A stretch of 64,000 nt of DNA from Lineus longissimus (lineage: Eukaryota > Nemertea > Pilidiophora > Heteronemertea > Lineidae). Each line of letters opens with the position of its first letter. The first letter of the stretch is position 1. Below, one piece after another: positions 20,566 through 32,208 of this stretch. The translations under genes were made by a program, and so were the position numbers. Where the stretch lies: assembly GCF_910592395.1 (NCBI RefSeq), contig NC_088311.1:14450501-14514500 (forward strand), given 5' to 3'. The notes beneath the pieces are model-generated. The model did not search any database. It had not been told where the DNA came from and saw only the letters and a list, made by a program, of their open reading frames with translations.

Positions 20566-21984
20566 ATGGCCGATTTAAACAAATCAAACCCCCTGAGCTC
20601 TGCTCAACAAAACAAAAAAAGGGCCCGATCCGAGAATTGGAGCCCTGATGAAAAAGCTCTGCTTGCGGAGATGGTTGAGGAGAATTTCGGTATCCTCCTT
20701 AACAAAAAGACAAATGTGGAAACCAATGCGAAAAAGCAGAAGGTGTGGGAGGGCATTGCCCTTGCTGTCACTGCACTTGGGACTAGCACCAGGACCTGGG
20801 ACCAGTGCAGGGACAAGTGGCACAAGATGTGTACGAGTGGGAAAGAGTATATATCGAAGAAGAAGAGAGCGGCCAGTAAGACTGGGGGTGGCCCAGCTAT
20901 GGAAGAGGACACCGAGGACCCTCTTTTGGAGAAGGTGGGTGCCCTCCACAAAGGCAATCCATCTTGGCATGGCATTCGAGGAGGGAGTGAGACTGGCCCC
21001 ACATCATCATCATCAGCAACAGCCCTACCAGCACCTCGTCCAAGTCCACAGGCATCAACATCAGCCACTGCAGCAGCCAAATCTGGTGAGTTTCTTCAGG
21101 TTTTTATTAAAATTGGCCTGCAAAAGGCTAGCCAATGCATGCATTGAACACTTGAAATACATTGCCGTGTACATGATGTATGTAGCATGTACAGTGCAGT
21201 ACAGTGACAGAAAGCGTCTGCTATTTTGACCCAATTATAAACATTGGCACAGAGCCATAACCTGGCAGACATGGCATGGCCGCCTCCATTTTCACAAGCA
21301 TGGGCTGTTCAACTGGCATCCAAAAGTGAGCCGTTGCAGCAGACAATAAAATCATGACAATCAAGTATCAACATCACTATGATCACCTGACTCTGCTTAA
21401 GAATATCCACTAAGTCATGATCCATGACCAACACCATTTGAGCAGAAATATCACTTTTATGCGACCAGTTTTGGGCACACACTCAGCCATGTTGCAACTG
21501 GGCGAGATCCGCTTTTATTTCATGCATATGGGATGCCTTCAAAGTAAAAAAAATGATAAAAGAAGATCTCACCATTTTTTCAGAATATGCCTACTATCAG
21601 AAATCTTTAAAAAAAGAAATCGCAAATGAATGGTATCAGGTCCCCTCCGGATCATGGGAGGGGACCTGATAACATTCAGTTATTGGCGGGGGCATGTCCT
21701 GGGAGGGACCTCTTAATTACCATGCATGAATCAGCTTTAAAATTCACACAATTCTTTATTTTTTATTTTCAGATTATGTTCCCGTGTGGGAAGTAGGCGA
21801 CAACTTGGATGAGCTGGAGAGGAAGTGCGCCGAATTAAATGCCCAATTCTCCCCTGTGACAGCTGACAAGTTTCATGTCGACTTCCAGCAATCTGAGCTG
21901 AAAGATCGTGAAGATGATGCCGGGGAAATGTCAGCAAGGGATATGGCAGCGTACATTGAGGGCAGAGGGTCAAAGCTGAAGTAG
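20566..21984 (+). CDS. Harbinger Myb/SANT-like DNA-binding protein, two exons
   Basis: Exons 20566-21085 (donor GTGAGT) and 21773-21984 (acceptor ATTTTCAG) join in phase to 243 codons. Residues ~20-105 form a trihelix/Myb-like domain: NWSPDEKALLAEMVEENFG, KVWEGIALAV, TWDQCRDKWHKM. A Ser/Thr/Pro/Ala-rich spacer follows, then DYVPVWEVGDNLDELERKC. In this superfamily the partner protein binds the element and helps import the transposase. ATG 20566 is chosen because the open frame upstream has no ATG and overlaps the TIR. The frame stops at TAG 21982-21984, yet continues open for 66 further codons with plausible coding sequence (see findings), so this copy may be truncated by a recent mutation. 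Confidence 0.85.
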
Positions 21985-22305
21985 AAGAAATCAAAGAAGT
22001 CAGCTAAGAAGACCAGCAATGCCAAAAACTCTGAAAGTGACATGGGGTGTAAATGCTATTGCCCGGTGCAGCATGCCTTTCTCGTACAGGAGCTTAAGAA
22101 CGCGAAAATCAAGGAATTACTTTTGTTGGCAGAGCTTGAGAAGATTCGGGGGAAGGACAGCATGCAAGTGAACAATGAACAATGAACTGTTATTGAAAGA
22201 GTTAAAATTGGTTGATAAATATTTTATTAATTGACTAGAGTTTTAAGCAAATTGTAAATACAATTAAATGTTGATCCATCAATTTATGCGATAATATCCC
22301 ATTGC

Positions 22306-24000
22306 TCAAAAGAATGTGTTTGACACATATTCCCTAGTGGCTCGTCCATTCTGATGTCCTTGATAGACCTCCTCCTCATCACTACTACTGTCATTGCTAC
22401 TGCTGCTGTCACTATCACTACTGTCCTCTAGTATGTGCAGCCGCCTGTCTACACAAATATTGTGAGGTACCCCACAAGCAACTATTATGTTACACACCCG
22501 GTCTGGCTGCATGCGTATCCCCCCTTTTAATACATGGAATCTGCGTTTCATAATCCCAAAGGTCCGTTCGATTATATTTCGGCCCCTGATTTGGGCCCTA
22601 TTGTACCGCCTCTGACTTGGGGTCCCTGGGTTGAGATATGGTGTCAGCAAATATGGTTTACATGGGTACCCACTGTCCCCCAGCAGATAGCCTTCACGTG
22701 GATTCCTCTCTAGGTGCTGGGCAATCTCACTCTCTCTGAAGATATGGCTGTCATGGGTTGCCCCTGGCCAGCGCGCTACTATGTTGGTGAGCTTTTCTGA
22801 AAAGATAGATTGAAAACATATTGTCAGATTAGCAGCAAAAAGTTTCAATTATGTTATTTATCCAGCACAATTAACATTAATTGAAAAAAGGCCACAGGGT
22901 GCATGTTACTATGTGACACTCTGTATATCATATTTGAAATTATTTCAATAAAGGCACCCCATATGAAATATAGGTCATGCTGGCAGAATTGATGATGTCA
23001 TCATTTTGTACTGTAAACAACTTTATAAACTTTTTATGAAGTACCACTTTTCCAGTTGAAATTCATCAGTTTATTCATTAGGTACACCCCTATTGAGTTT
23101 GGTGAGGGGTAGGTTACATACTAAACCCAGACCTAACCTGTCATTAATTTGAAATCAGTGAGTGTTGTGTTTTTGGCTGAAGAGTTACTCAGTCAGTCAC
23201 TGATCAGCCACGCAGTTGATCAGTACACTACAGTGTACTGTGTGCTGGCCTACACACACTACAGAGAAACAAACACTGCCGACAGCAGATATGATGATAA
23301 TCCATGATAATATAGCACTACAACAGGCCAGTCTAAAGACAGTGGCTTAGAAAACTTTTCTCTCTCTCTCTCGGGGGGGGGGGGGGGTAGCTATAGGATG
23401 CTACTCACCTTCATGATTGCAAATGCCCTGTACATTTATTGAGTAGAAATGCTTCCTGCAGAAAAAGGCAGCCTCATACAGCATTGGGTGAGCCATGGCC
23501 TCAGCAACTTCTCTTGGTGGATAGGGGGCTTGGATTTTGATGTGGGTCCCATCCACACATCCAATGACGTTTGGAAATCTGTATTTCTCCATAAATGTTT
23601 GCCTGATGTGTCTTCGCTCCCCTGCATCAGGCCACCTGATGAACCTGTCTTTTTGTTCCACCAGGGATGCAGCCACCGTATGGATGATTCTCGATACAGT
23701 CCCCTTATCTATGCCAAAAATGTCACCAACATCGTCCAGAAAAGATCCGGATGCAAAGAATTTGAGGGCGACCAACACCTGTGTTTCCACATTCAGGCTG
23801 TGATTTCTGTCCGTGTCCCTCATCAAATCATCCCTCACCAAGTCACAGATGAAATGTATGCCTTCAGAATTGAATCTGTACTTTTTCTGCAATTTTATCT
23901 CACTAAATTCCTCCAACGGCAATGGTCTGTGGCGGAAATTACGCTGAAATCTGCGATTTTGGTCTGGAAAGTCCAGGAGCAGCATCCTGTGCGCAGCCAT
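22306..24000 (-). CDS. PIF/Harbinger transposase, two exons, intact
   Basis: Exons 24000-23409 (donor GTGAGT) and 22796-22306 (acceptor CTTTTCAG) join in phase to 360 codons plus stop. The N-terminal half has FRHRPLPLEEF and a helix-turn-helix (DDVGDIFGIDKGTVSRII). Catalytic blocks of the HARBI1-like DDE nuclease are all present: GCVDGTHIKIQAP (Asp), RWPGATHDSHIF (Asp), GDSGYPCKPYL and IERTFGIMKRRF (Glu). The C-terminus is a Ser/Asp/Glu-rich acidic stretch. ATG 24000 is used; the frame is open slightly upstream without another ATG. No lesion was seen. Confidence 0.92.
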
Positions 24001-24222
24001 CTTGGATGATAGAGCAGACGACAAATGCTAGCGGTGGCTTAGCAAGGAGATATCGGTGCCCCCTGGGCCCGCTAAATATGACCAGATTTAGCAGGGAGAT
24101 AATGACCCGCTAAGCAAAAAAAAAATTTGAACAACCCAATTAGCGACTCGCTAAAGTTAGCAGGGGTTTATCCTGTACCTAGCCAGTCGCTAAGAGTTAG
24201 CGGGGCTTTGAACAACCCAGCC

Positions 24223-24711
24223 TAGGTGGTTAACTTTGATGTGTCCGGCGGTTAACATGGAGTCGGCCGTTGACTGATTACCTGTGTATACCTTGCATAG
24301 GTATGTGGGAATGTTAGTTTTTCTGTTGTGGATGCGTTCTATTTTTGTTATGTTGTGTTTGCAGTGAGTTTTTATGTGGTCAAAGAGATATTGGGGATCT
24401 ATATCTGGGGCTTCATTTTTGAGGATGACTGTATTTTGATTTTCGGTATCTCTGGATTTCCTGCGAGGTGGTTCTAAGCGGGACCCTTGTATTTGACCCT
24501 TGTAGTGCTTTAATGCAGAGTTGGTGTGCTGTTCTGAGTGAAAGAGGATACGGTAAAGCTTACTGTTTAGCTGCGTCACCGTGTTGATTCCGTTGTCCTT
24601 CCCCAGGTGGTGGTTGATCTCGTGATCAAATGCGATGGCGTTGAGCGGCGATTCCAGATGCATGAAGGCTAGGCAGGTTGGCTTGGGCTGGATCTTGTTG
24701 AAGCTGGCCAT
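24223..24711 (-). pseudogene. LINE ORF1, 5' part
   Basis: ATG at 24711 (MASFNKIQPK). The fragment contains ILFHSEQHTNSALKHY and the block TYLCKVYTGNQSTADSML, which in Jockey-type ORF1 directly precedes the zinc knuckles. Real coding ends in KVNHL at the TAG target copy (24225-24223); the ten codons after that read into the Harbinger TIR. Removing the element and one TAG copy joins this fragment in frame to 20362, giving a single 451-codon ORF1 (489 + 867 bases). Confidence 0.88.
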
Positions 24712-25010
24712 GTTGAGTTGAGGAAGAGCTGTGGAAGAGTTGTGGAAGAGTTGCGGAAGAGTAGAGGAAGAGTTGAGGAAGTTGTCGCGGAAGAGTTGAG
24801 GTAGATGAAGTCGTCGTTGTCAATCCAGATGCACTATTCTGAGAAGAACTGTGAACGTATGACGATAATCCTTTGGATGTATAGCAAGAGTTCGTAGTAG
24901 TAGAAGGCCTATGCTCTGGTTGATCAATGAAGGGCGTACAATGGCAGTGTGGTAAGCGTCGTGGACGTGGTCAATGAATGGAATGAATGATGACGCGTTT
25001 GCCATTGATT

Positions 25011-27660
25011 ACAACATAATTATTGTTTTTGCAAACCAATGAGTGAGTGCATGCATATTAATTGCGGTTTGATAAACCCTTTGTTAGGCAATTGGCAGCT
25101 AATAGAAATTTACACATTAGCCGAAATTGTTAGATGGTTCAAATCATAGTAAGTCAACGATTTATGTTGTATGCATTCGTAATCCGATAAATCATATCAC
25201 ATGTGCAGAGTATATTTTTTCGTTAAATTTGTGGTCGCTCTATTATTGGTTTGCACCTCAGTTCAGTTTGTAGCTGAATTAAAATGGGCTTCATCATGGC
25301 TTCCAGTTAATTGCCAGAGAAAGCTGTGGGATCAAAGTAAACTTGCCGTGACCTGACTCATTATTTGAAAGACTGTGGTTGAGCACTCCATGGTGAAACC
25401 TTTGACCAAGGCCTTTTAAGTGTCAGTCCATGATACCACCATGCAGAGGGTGGCAAGGTGGGGGTCAACCGTTTTTAACGAGATTAGGTATGCAAGATCC
25501 TTCCACTAAGACATCATTACACAGCAATTGATGACTCTCAAAAATCACTAGCAACCGAGTTAGGGGCAGGCCTAGTTAGGGGGCTTGTTTTAGCTTTTTT
25601 CCCCCTATTTTTTGTGTATTTTTTTGGTCAATGTTGGGTACTCCTGCAGAGACTAAAAAAATAGCTGGATTTTCCCAATTTTGTGATGGAAGTATTTGAT
25701 GAGATCTTCCATTCTGCAACAGGTCATTGAGTAACACTTCATACTTTGGTCGTACTAGGCCTAGTAATTATGCATACCTAAGGGCAGTGCTTAGGAAGAG
25801 CTCTCTATCGACGCTCATATCTCCAACACTGCAGGTCTTTGAATGTTGTGGCTTGCACATGATAAAGGTAATGATACCTACTTTCAAAATCAGAAATAAA
25901 ATTTCCGGCCGCTTTTACTGTTTTCCCAGGATAAACCAAGGAAAAAGTGCTATTTTCCACCAAAATGACACTCATTGGCTAGTGCTGCCACCTTGTGTAC
26001 ACTTGATGAATTATAAAATAAATGCATAATGAACACATAATTTATGCTTGGTGCTGGCCATGAGGATTAGTAGTTACTGTCAACCACCATGATCACCCCC
26101 CCCCCTTATGCCTAGGCCTACTAACCTATTTTAAGTAGGCCTACCGGTAAATAACTCCACTTCCATTTTTCCCCCCAAAAAAGAACAAGCTCATCACTAC
26201 AAATTTGCCCTTGATGAAAGCCCTTTGGGGAATTGGGCCCCATAGGTCCTGAAATGCTGATTTGAATTTCAAATAACATTTCGGCCTTGGCCTACCTGAT
26301 GGCAACGTAATTGAATAAGCTACATGTAGGCCTTCTTACAGTCCGAAAACCTAAAGAAACCCCCCTGTTGGTGAGGATGCTAATGTTGACCCATTCATTA
26401 GCCTGTGTCATGCTGCCAGAGCATGTTGTAAGGGTTGGACCCCCCCCCCCCATGGCTAAGGCACCTGAAGGGCATGTGGTATGACCTACTAATACATCTT
26501 TATCAACCCATGCAGGGATCATCCTGTTCCTAAGAACCTTGCAGAAGTGCTCATTTCACATACTAGTAACACCTTCCATTGCTAAGGAGCCAATTGACCA
26601 AAGGTGCAGTTCCTACTGTAATTACTGTTTGATGAGGACAACCCTGCAGTTGGCTGCACCGTCAGAGTACTGCTATTGGAAGTTTTTAGCTCCTTGGTTG
26701 GCGGTGAAATGTTCTCCTGGAGTTGCTCTAGCATTGGCTAAATTGTACATATACATGTACTGGAATGGAGAAGTTTTTCATGAACTGAGTTACGGTACTG
26801 TCCAGTCCCTTAGGAGAGATCACAACTTTCCACATGCTACACTTGTACCTGTCTGCAGAGGACAGTGCTGCCACCTAAGAAGCAGGGACACTTTTTTTTT
26901 TACAAATGGGTGATTTATTTACAAGCTAATATAATGATACATAGAAAAAGGCTATTTTGCAGACAATAGCCAAACCACTACTAACCACTTCTAGGGAGGG
27001 ACCAATACTAGTAACACCTCATTTACGGTACTACATGTCAGGCCCAAGTGCAGGATATTATCAGGAGAGAGTCCCACTTTCCAGTAGCAGGTTTGGTTGT
27101 TCAAAACTGACATTTAGCGCTACTAAGTATACTGACATTAAAAATCTATCTTGGCATTTACAATTGTTTACTGAAAGCCAAAGTTCAAATTTATCCCAAG
27201 ATATCGCTATAAAATCACTTTTTAACCAAGCCCCGCATTTTACCTGATGAACCATCCGCTAGATATACTAGAACATCAAATCTGGATGTCCTTCATATTG
27301 CATGTTATGTTAGTCAAGGGAGACAAAAACACAGCATGTAACAGTTTTAGGAAATTCACCATGTATTTTTTTTAGAAAAAGAGAGATGTATTGTAGAATG
27401 CGAACAATGCATTTGCAATCAATGGCGTGGAAAATCTCAGGTCAAGCCTGATGAATGTTCATCCAATAAAGTCGTACCCTTTCATTCTAAATCAAGAATT
27501 CTTGATGTGTAGCTGACAACTTTCACTGGGCTAATTCTGCCCAGTCATGACACAAAGACCAACATTTCAGAAAATCTGTCTCCACCCTCTTATCATTTCT
27601 CTCTCCCAGCTCAAGAGTGCTTGACCAGCAGTCCTTTATGATACTGTTGCAACAACATTA
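25011..27660. other. Region without recognised gene
   Basis: Only short ORFs with no recognisable domain. It has poly(C) runs (about 26096-26104 and 26440-26449) and one arm of a ~55-bp inverted repeat (25418-25470, listed separately). The plus-strand ORF 26539-26913 (124 codons) has no support from composition or splice context. Confidence 0.4.
25418..25470. repeat. Dispersed inverted repeat, arm 1
   Basis: AGTGTCAGTCCATGATACCA followed by CCATGCAG, GGTGGCAAGGTGGGGGTCAA. The same order occurs inverted at 29580-29642 with a ~10-bp insertion. Confidence 0.75.
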
Positions 27661-27664
27661 CCCA

Positions 27665-28792
27665 TCAAATTTGCCCTTCTGTCCCGTCTGCTGGGTTTTC
27701 TAAGGCGTCGGCTGGTTGAGCAGAGGAAGAGGCAACAGCGGACTGAAAAAAGATATTGATGGAGAATCCTGTTTGGCTTAGAATCCCTCATTGCCAAGGA
27801 GATGGGAGCCAGAATGGCATCAAGGTTTTCAGCTTAGTCCCTCCTCTCTCATCAGTGACCTTCTTACATGTAAGTCAGTCGCTGCAGGCAGAATTAACCA
27901 ATATTCACTTTGGCTTGCCCCGAATCTTCTCCCCTTTTTTTTCATTCAACTCACCTCTGTACCCATGGGTGCTGGTTCTACTTCTGGTTCTACATTTGCC
28001 ACAGATACTCGATGTTTAGCCTCACATCCTTTACACAGAGCTGAAAAGGCACCAGATTATGGGGGTAATGATAATATGATGTGCAATATAATAGTGTGAG
28101 GACATGATGATGATGATAGACTTGTTTTGATAATGCGACCGGCCATGCTGATTTTGTACGGCAGTGAAGCATCACCTCCAGTGGCACTGGCAGGGAATCA
28201 TAACTGGGACTTCCTGATCATCAAGCCAAGGCTCCAATCAACTTTCTAGGAAGAACACAAGTGAAGTGGTAAATCGTTATCACTCAATTGGTTTTGCACC
28301 AAAGTTAGGTTTAGTCAGAGTGGGTATCATTACAGGCCTACTGCTTCTTTTCTACTTCAGTGATTTTGAGACTGATCCCTTACCTGAGCCAACTGGGACA
28401 AAAACTCCCCACTTGATGTATATTTCCCGAGACATCACTCGATGAACTGAACCACCATCTTTTCTGGGCTTCCGACTTGTTTTAGAGGGTTGATGAAGTG
28501 GGTGCTGGCATCTCCTTTGCTGATTCCATGATAAACTCAACTTGTATCGGTGGTTCGGGCATATTGTGGTGTCCAGAACTGCAGAACTCATATCAAACAC
28601 GCCAGCACGAAGTGCTATGAGCTCCCATTCACTTTTGACTTGACTGGCTTTCCTGGAGGACATCCAACGCACCAAATGGGAGTGCACGTCCTTCTTACAT
28701 TGTTTCAAGGGGATCACACTCTTGTCATTGGCCATTGGGGTATGAAGCGCCAGTACCACACTCGATATCCTTGGATATGACAGCAAATCCAC
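27665..28792 (-). CDS. Cys/His-rich host-type gene, last three exons
   Basis: Minus-strand exons ~28792-28384 (donor GTAAGG), 28040-27955 (acceptor CCTTTTCAG, donor GTGAGT) and 27742-27665 (acceptor CTTTTTTCAG, stop TGA) join in consistent phase. The protein has a Cys/His pattern: TTICPNHRYKL, RRCQHPLHQPS, then across the splice LCKGCEAKHR, with SREIYIKWGVFVPVGS between. This C-P-x-H ... C-x-H-P-x-H ... V-P-V-G-(S/T) ... C-x-x-C order resembles a putative zinc-binding module I recall from uncharacterised invertebrate proteins, unverified. The C-terminus is acidic/Ala-rich (NVEPEVEPAP, QPADALENPAD). The 5' boundary is unclear: an alternative frame from 28820 begins MEPEKSQLKCGFAVISKD and runs into a stop, so an intron or a frameshift lies near 28700. 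It could be a host gene or part of an unknown element. Confidence 0.6.
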
Positions 28793-29570
28793 ATTTCAAC
28801 TGTGATTTTTCAGGTTCCATTTTCAATAGACTATCACACAATGTACACGTGCATGTACACAATGCATTGTAACTGTAACTGTTGTTGTTGTTGTTGTCGT
28901 TGCTGGTGTTCGTTTCCGCCTAGACCGCTAAGCCTCCACAGGGGTAATAAAGGCCTCTAGGTTGTTTGAGGGAGTGTGTGGGAGGGGCAAGGGAGAGGGG
29001 GGTTCACTAACATCTAAAAATGTAATTTTATTTGGAAAGCATGTGTATTTCGTCAGTTATCTGAGGGAATGGGCAAAAAATGGGCACCAGTGAGAAGGGC
29101 GCGACTCGACCCCCTCACCGGAAAACCGTAAGGGCGGCCGGATTTTTTTCTTTTGCAAATTAAAAAACAGCATTCTGACTTCCTTACCTGGAAGTGGCAT
29201 CACCTAAAAAACTGCAGTGTTGGAGCTAAAGAAGAGTTAAAATTGCCTTTTTACTGAAATTTGAGATTGCATTGTTTTTGGGACGTACTGTACCTGTCAT
29301 TAAAATGTACCTGGGGCAAAACAAAAGGCATGAAAAGGTAGCTCAGATCATGTACTTTTAATTTCAATAGGCGGTGTTTAGTGATAATTCTGTTTGATGC
29401 ACGAAAATTGACAAAAGTCTTAGCCTATTTTAAGGGATAATGCATGTTTTTTTAAAAGGAAAATGAGTAGGAAATGGTTAACAGCCGTACCCCAAAACTG
29501 TGGGGTTATTTTCGAAACCAATCCACCAGCCTTCATAGTACCCTAGGACAGGTCTGTGGTAGAAATTACA
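28793..29570. other. Region without recognised gene
   Basis: Contains a (TTG)n microsatellite-like tract at 28880-28905 and A-rich sequence. No ORF resembles a known protein. Confidence 0.4.
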
Positions 29571-29579
29571 ACTAGTTCT

Positions 29580-29642
29580 GTTGACCCCCCACCTTGCCAC
29601 CATTTGCATGATCCTGCATGGTGGTATCATGGACTGACACTT
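29580..29642. repeat. Dispersed inverted repeat, arm 2
   Basis: Inverted partner of 25418-25470; the two arms bracket about 4.1 kb that includes the Cys/His-rich exons. Confidence 0.75.
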
Positions 29643-29729
29643 AATATACAATGTGTGTTGTATTATGTGCGAATGTATGTGATATTTCTCCCTTGCAGAG
29701 GTTACAATCAATGAATAAATAAATGAAAT

Positions 29730-30280
29730 AATTAGGTCTTCATCACTATGAAATCATACCATGTATACGTCATCAATTAAAATGACGTGTGTGTAAAATC
29801 CTGGTGTTTTCTCAGATTCCACCACAAAGTCTTGTTCCATGTCATACATAAAAAAATCCCAGATATATTTTCCGTTAGTGTGCCTAGTCAAGATATGATT
29901 GGTCGCCCACGGTTTCATTGTATGTGAATTTTCGGCCGGGTGTAGAAAGCGCCTGGTTTTGGGTCTTTAGGGATGGCTTCTTTATGGAAAAGTATCGATG
30001 AGTGTTTCGAGCTTATTCTTAAATGACTCAATGGAGTGATTCCGCAAGCGAGTATAGCACTAATAGGTTCATCAAGTTGGCGGTAGGCTTCCGTCACGTA
30101 GTCAGCTCTGTCCATGATGACCATATTGCTACCCTTATCCGGTGGTTTGAAGATCATTGTCGGATAGAGTTTCAGGTGTTTTATGACATTACGTTCCTTG
30201 GTAGTGAGGTTGCATTGTGTTTTTCCATCTTGAGGTTTTCTTTTTCGGTTCAAGGATGGTCTCAGTAGCCGCAATCGACA
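29730..30280 (-). pseudogene. Penelope-like element RT fragment
   Basis: Minus strand reads NLTTKERNVIKHLK, IFKPPDKGSNMVIMDRADYV, EAYRQL, then FYTRPKIHIQ, stop, NRGRPIIS, stop, LGTLTENISG. This is the N-terminal part of a Penelope-type reverse transcriptase (the K-P-x-D-K-G ... LPKIHKxGxPGRPI ... GT block). Several stops and a frame change mark it as dead, and the catalytic RT motif and GIY-YIG end are absent here. A separate 3' end of this element class lies at 46.4-47.65 kb. Confidence 0.85.
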
Positions 30281-30299
30281 CCTTACTGTTAAAAGTTTA

Positions 30300-32205
30300 C
30301 GACCAGGACTGGGAGTCTATCTTGAGGGTTTTTTTTCGGTTGAAGTAGGGTCTCTGTAGGCATGTCGTTGTTGTTTACGGCCTCATTTTTTTTCTCGGCC
30401 GTAACCGCCATCCACACCTTACTGTTTGTAGTTTCGATTTAAGCCTTTTGGCAGTTAATTCGTTAATGTTCGACCGCGTCGCATCAAATACTGTGTAGGG
30501 TTTCGAATCTGAAATTTGAATATAATATTTCGGACAGTCGGGCTAATAAAAATTTAAACTGGTAGCTGTGCACGGAAATTTGTAGATAATGGGACAAATT
30601 GGTACACTGATGATATTTCGACCCGTTTCAGCCAACTGGCGGAAAAAATCTCAAAACCAAAGCCAAATTATCAAAAATCTAAATAAATGTTTTCATCAAA
30701 TAATCTCGTTATACTGTAGACTTGCCACACCAAATATTTTTTCAATGCTTCTCCAAATATGCACATGACAGTTACATACTCGCGTCTAACTCGTTGATGC
30801 CGCAAACCGAGTATACTCGGTTTTGCATTCAGGACGCTGTAGAAATGAATGAAGTTTATAAGATTGGATCACAGATGTCACTGTTGTTTCACTATATGGT
30901 CTGGGCTAACCAAGTTTGGGACTACAGACGGCATACTTTTGGAACAGCAAGGGGTTGAATTGAGGGTGACGGCCGCCCCGCGGGGGTGCAAAAATAGGGG
31001 TAGCTGTGAAAAAAGTGAATAACTAAGGAAATAGATAAGTGTTTTTACCATTTGTTTTGTAATTGTAATTGTAATTTGTTTTGTAACTGTAATGTGTAGA
31101 GAAATTTGAGGCAAGTTGGACGACTTTCAATCCATCTGTGTGAATGAATTGGCCTGGTTTCTGCTGAAAAAGGGTATCCGCCAATTAGCGGGTTATTTTC
31201 AGGGGGGCGGAAATTATCGATTTTCAGAATTTTACAACTCAAAGATGAACAGAGCGATTTGGAAAAACAAAGTTGCAAATCAAAGAGTTAATCAGTATCT
31301 CTCTATATCTGCAGTAAAAGAACATTGGATTATCAGTTCTTTTTTTAAAATCCAGAAAAAGGCTTTTTTCAGATTTATGCCGCGGCGTCAAATAGTTCTA
31401 ATTGATAGGTCTTGATCCTCCTGTCTATAAATATGCAATGGTTGTCTTGTATCAGACTGCTGCGCTTTACTAATCACTTATCTCACGAAGAAATTACCAA
31501 TTTTGTTATTTTTAAGATTTGTCAGACTATCGATAAATTAAGAAAGGAATGCATTGAATTTGGGCAGGTTCAGGTCCCGTGTCTTGTTACTTTATCATCA
31601 CTAGCAGAGGGGAGTAGGAGTCACCACTCTTCGATCATCAACGCGTTATAATGACGTCGTGACGTTGTGAGTTAAATATTATACTGCATGGCAAGATATT
31701 CTAAAATACCTTGGTACCGTAAAGTCAACTTTTAAATGGAAAATGCATAAGCCTCGTTCTGAGAGCGGAGTGTTTTGGACACGCAACCAAGATGCTCTAC
31801 CAAAGTTCCCTCGGGTTGCACTAAAATGTGGAACCATGCACACGTCACGTCAATGGAATTTCGGCTCACTTCAGAAGTTTGAGGCTCTCAAAACACTGCT
31901 TCAAACACAAATCAGTCAAGGAAGCATCAACCACCCTAAGTTTTTTAATGAGCACTACACATATTTGCCGAGAAAAACGCTCCAAATAGCCCATTTTAGC
32001 ATCACTTGAGCGAGCCGATGCGGACTTCCTATGCGCGCTGTACAAAATGTACATGTCTCATGTTCTGTAACGTTGCCGTAACATAATGTAAACAATGGCG
32101 CTACCGGCGCTCCGGCCGGGCCGGCGATGGATGGAATTTGCCAAATTCGCACATATTCAAGTTATTTTCGTGGCCTATCTTTTTAAGTTTGAGGTATTTT
32201 AGAAT
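30300..32205. other. Region without recognised gene
   Basis: Short ORFs only. A weak ~100-bp imperfect direct repeat occurs at about 30225-30300 and 30320-30400 (TTGAGG(G)TTTTCTTTTTCGGTT blocks), and a short AATTGTAATTGTAA repeat lies near 31060-31090. Confidence 0.4.
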
Positions 32206-32208
32206 AGA

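Larger units (their letters stand above)
20366..24222. mobile_element. PIF/Harbinger transposon, two genes, 3.86 kb, TAG target duplication
   Basis: Ends: GGCCCGGTTGTTCAAAGC at the left and, inverted, GGCTGGGTTGTTCAAAGC at the right. TAG flanks both (20363-20365, 24223-24225), a 3-bp duplication as expected for this superfamily. Inside are the two genes that define it: a Myb/SANT-like protein (plus strand) and a DDE transposase (minus strand), convergent. Just inside the ends are repeated motifs of the type (A/G)GCCGGTCGCTA (four at 20398-20460; related AGCCAGTCGCTAA and GCGACTCGCTAA at 24140-24195), and a second GTTGTTCAAA near each end, probably transposase-binding sites. The element splits a LINE ORF1. 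Confidence 0.93.
16289..25010 (-). mobile_element. Jockey-like two-ORF LINE, interrupted by a Harbinger transposon
   Basis: The minus strand carries ORF1 with CCHC knuckles (24711-24223 joined to 20362-19496) and ORF2 with endonuclease and RT (19426-16667). A PIF/Harbinger element occupies 20366-24222 within ORF1. Outer limits are uncertain: the 5' end is placed near 25010 from an open leader with no other feature, and the 3' end near the G17 run at 16289-16305. Apart from the insertion, only one nonsense codon was found in ORF2, so the LINE was fairly young when the Harbinger element landed. Confidence 0.75.

Noticed and set aside
20584-21229. Antisense and alternative-frame ORFs over the Myb-like gene
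   Set aside because: The Myb/SANT domain, splice sites and the superfamily context support only the 20566 frame.
22080-24009. Plus-strand ORFs opposite the Harbinger transposase (for example 23449-24009, 186 codons)
   Set aside because: They are shadows of the transposase; all catalytic blocks read on the minus strand.
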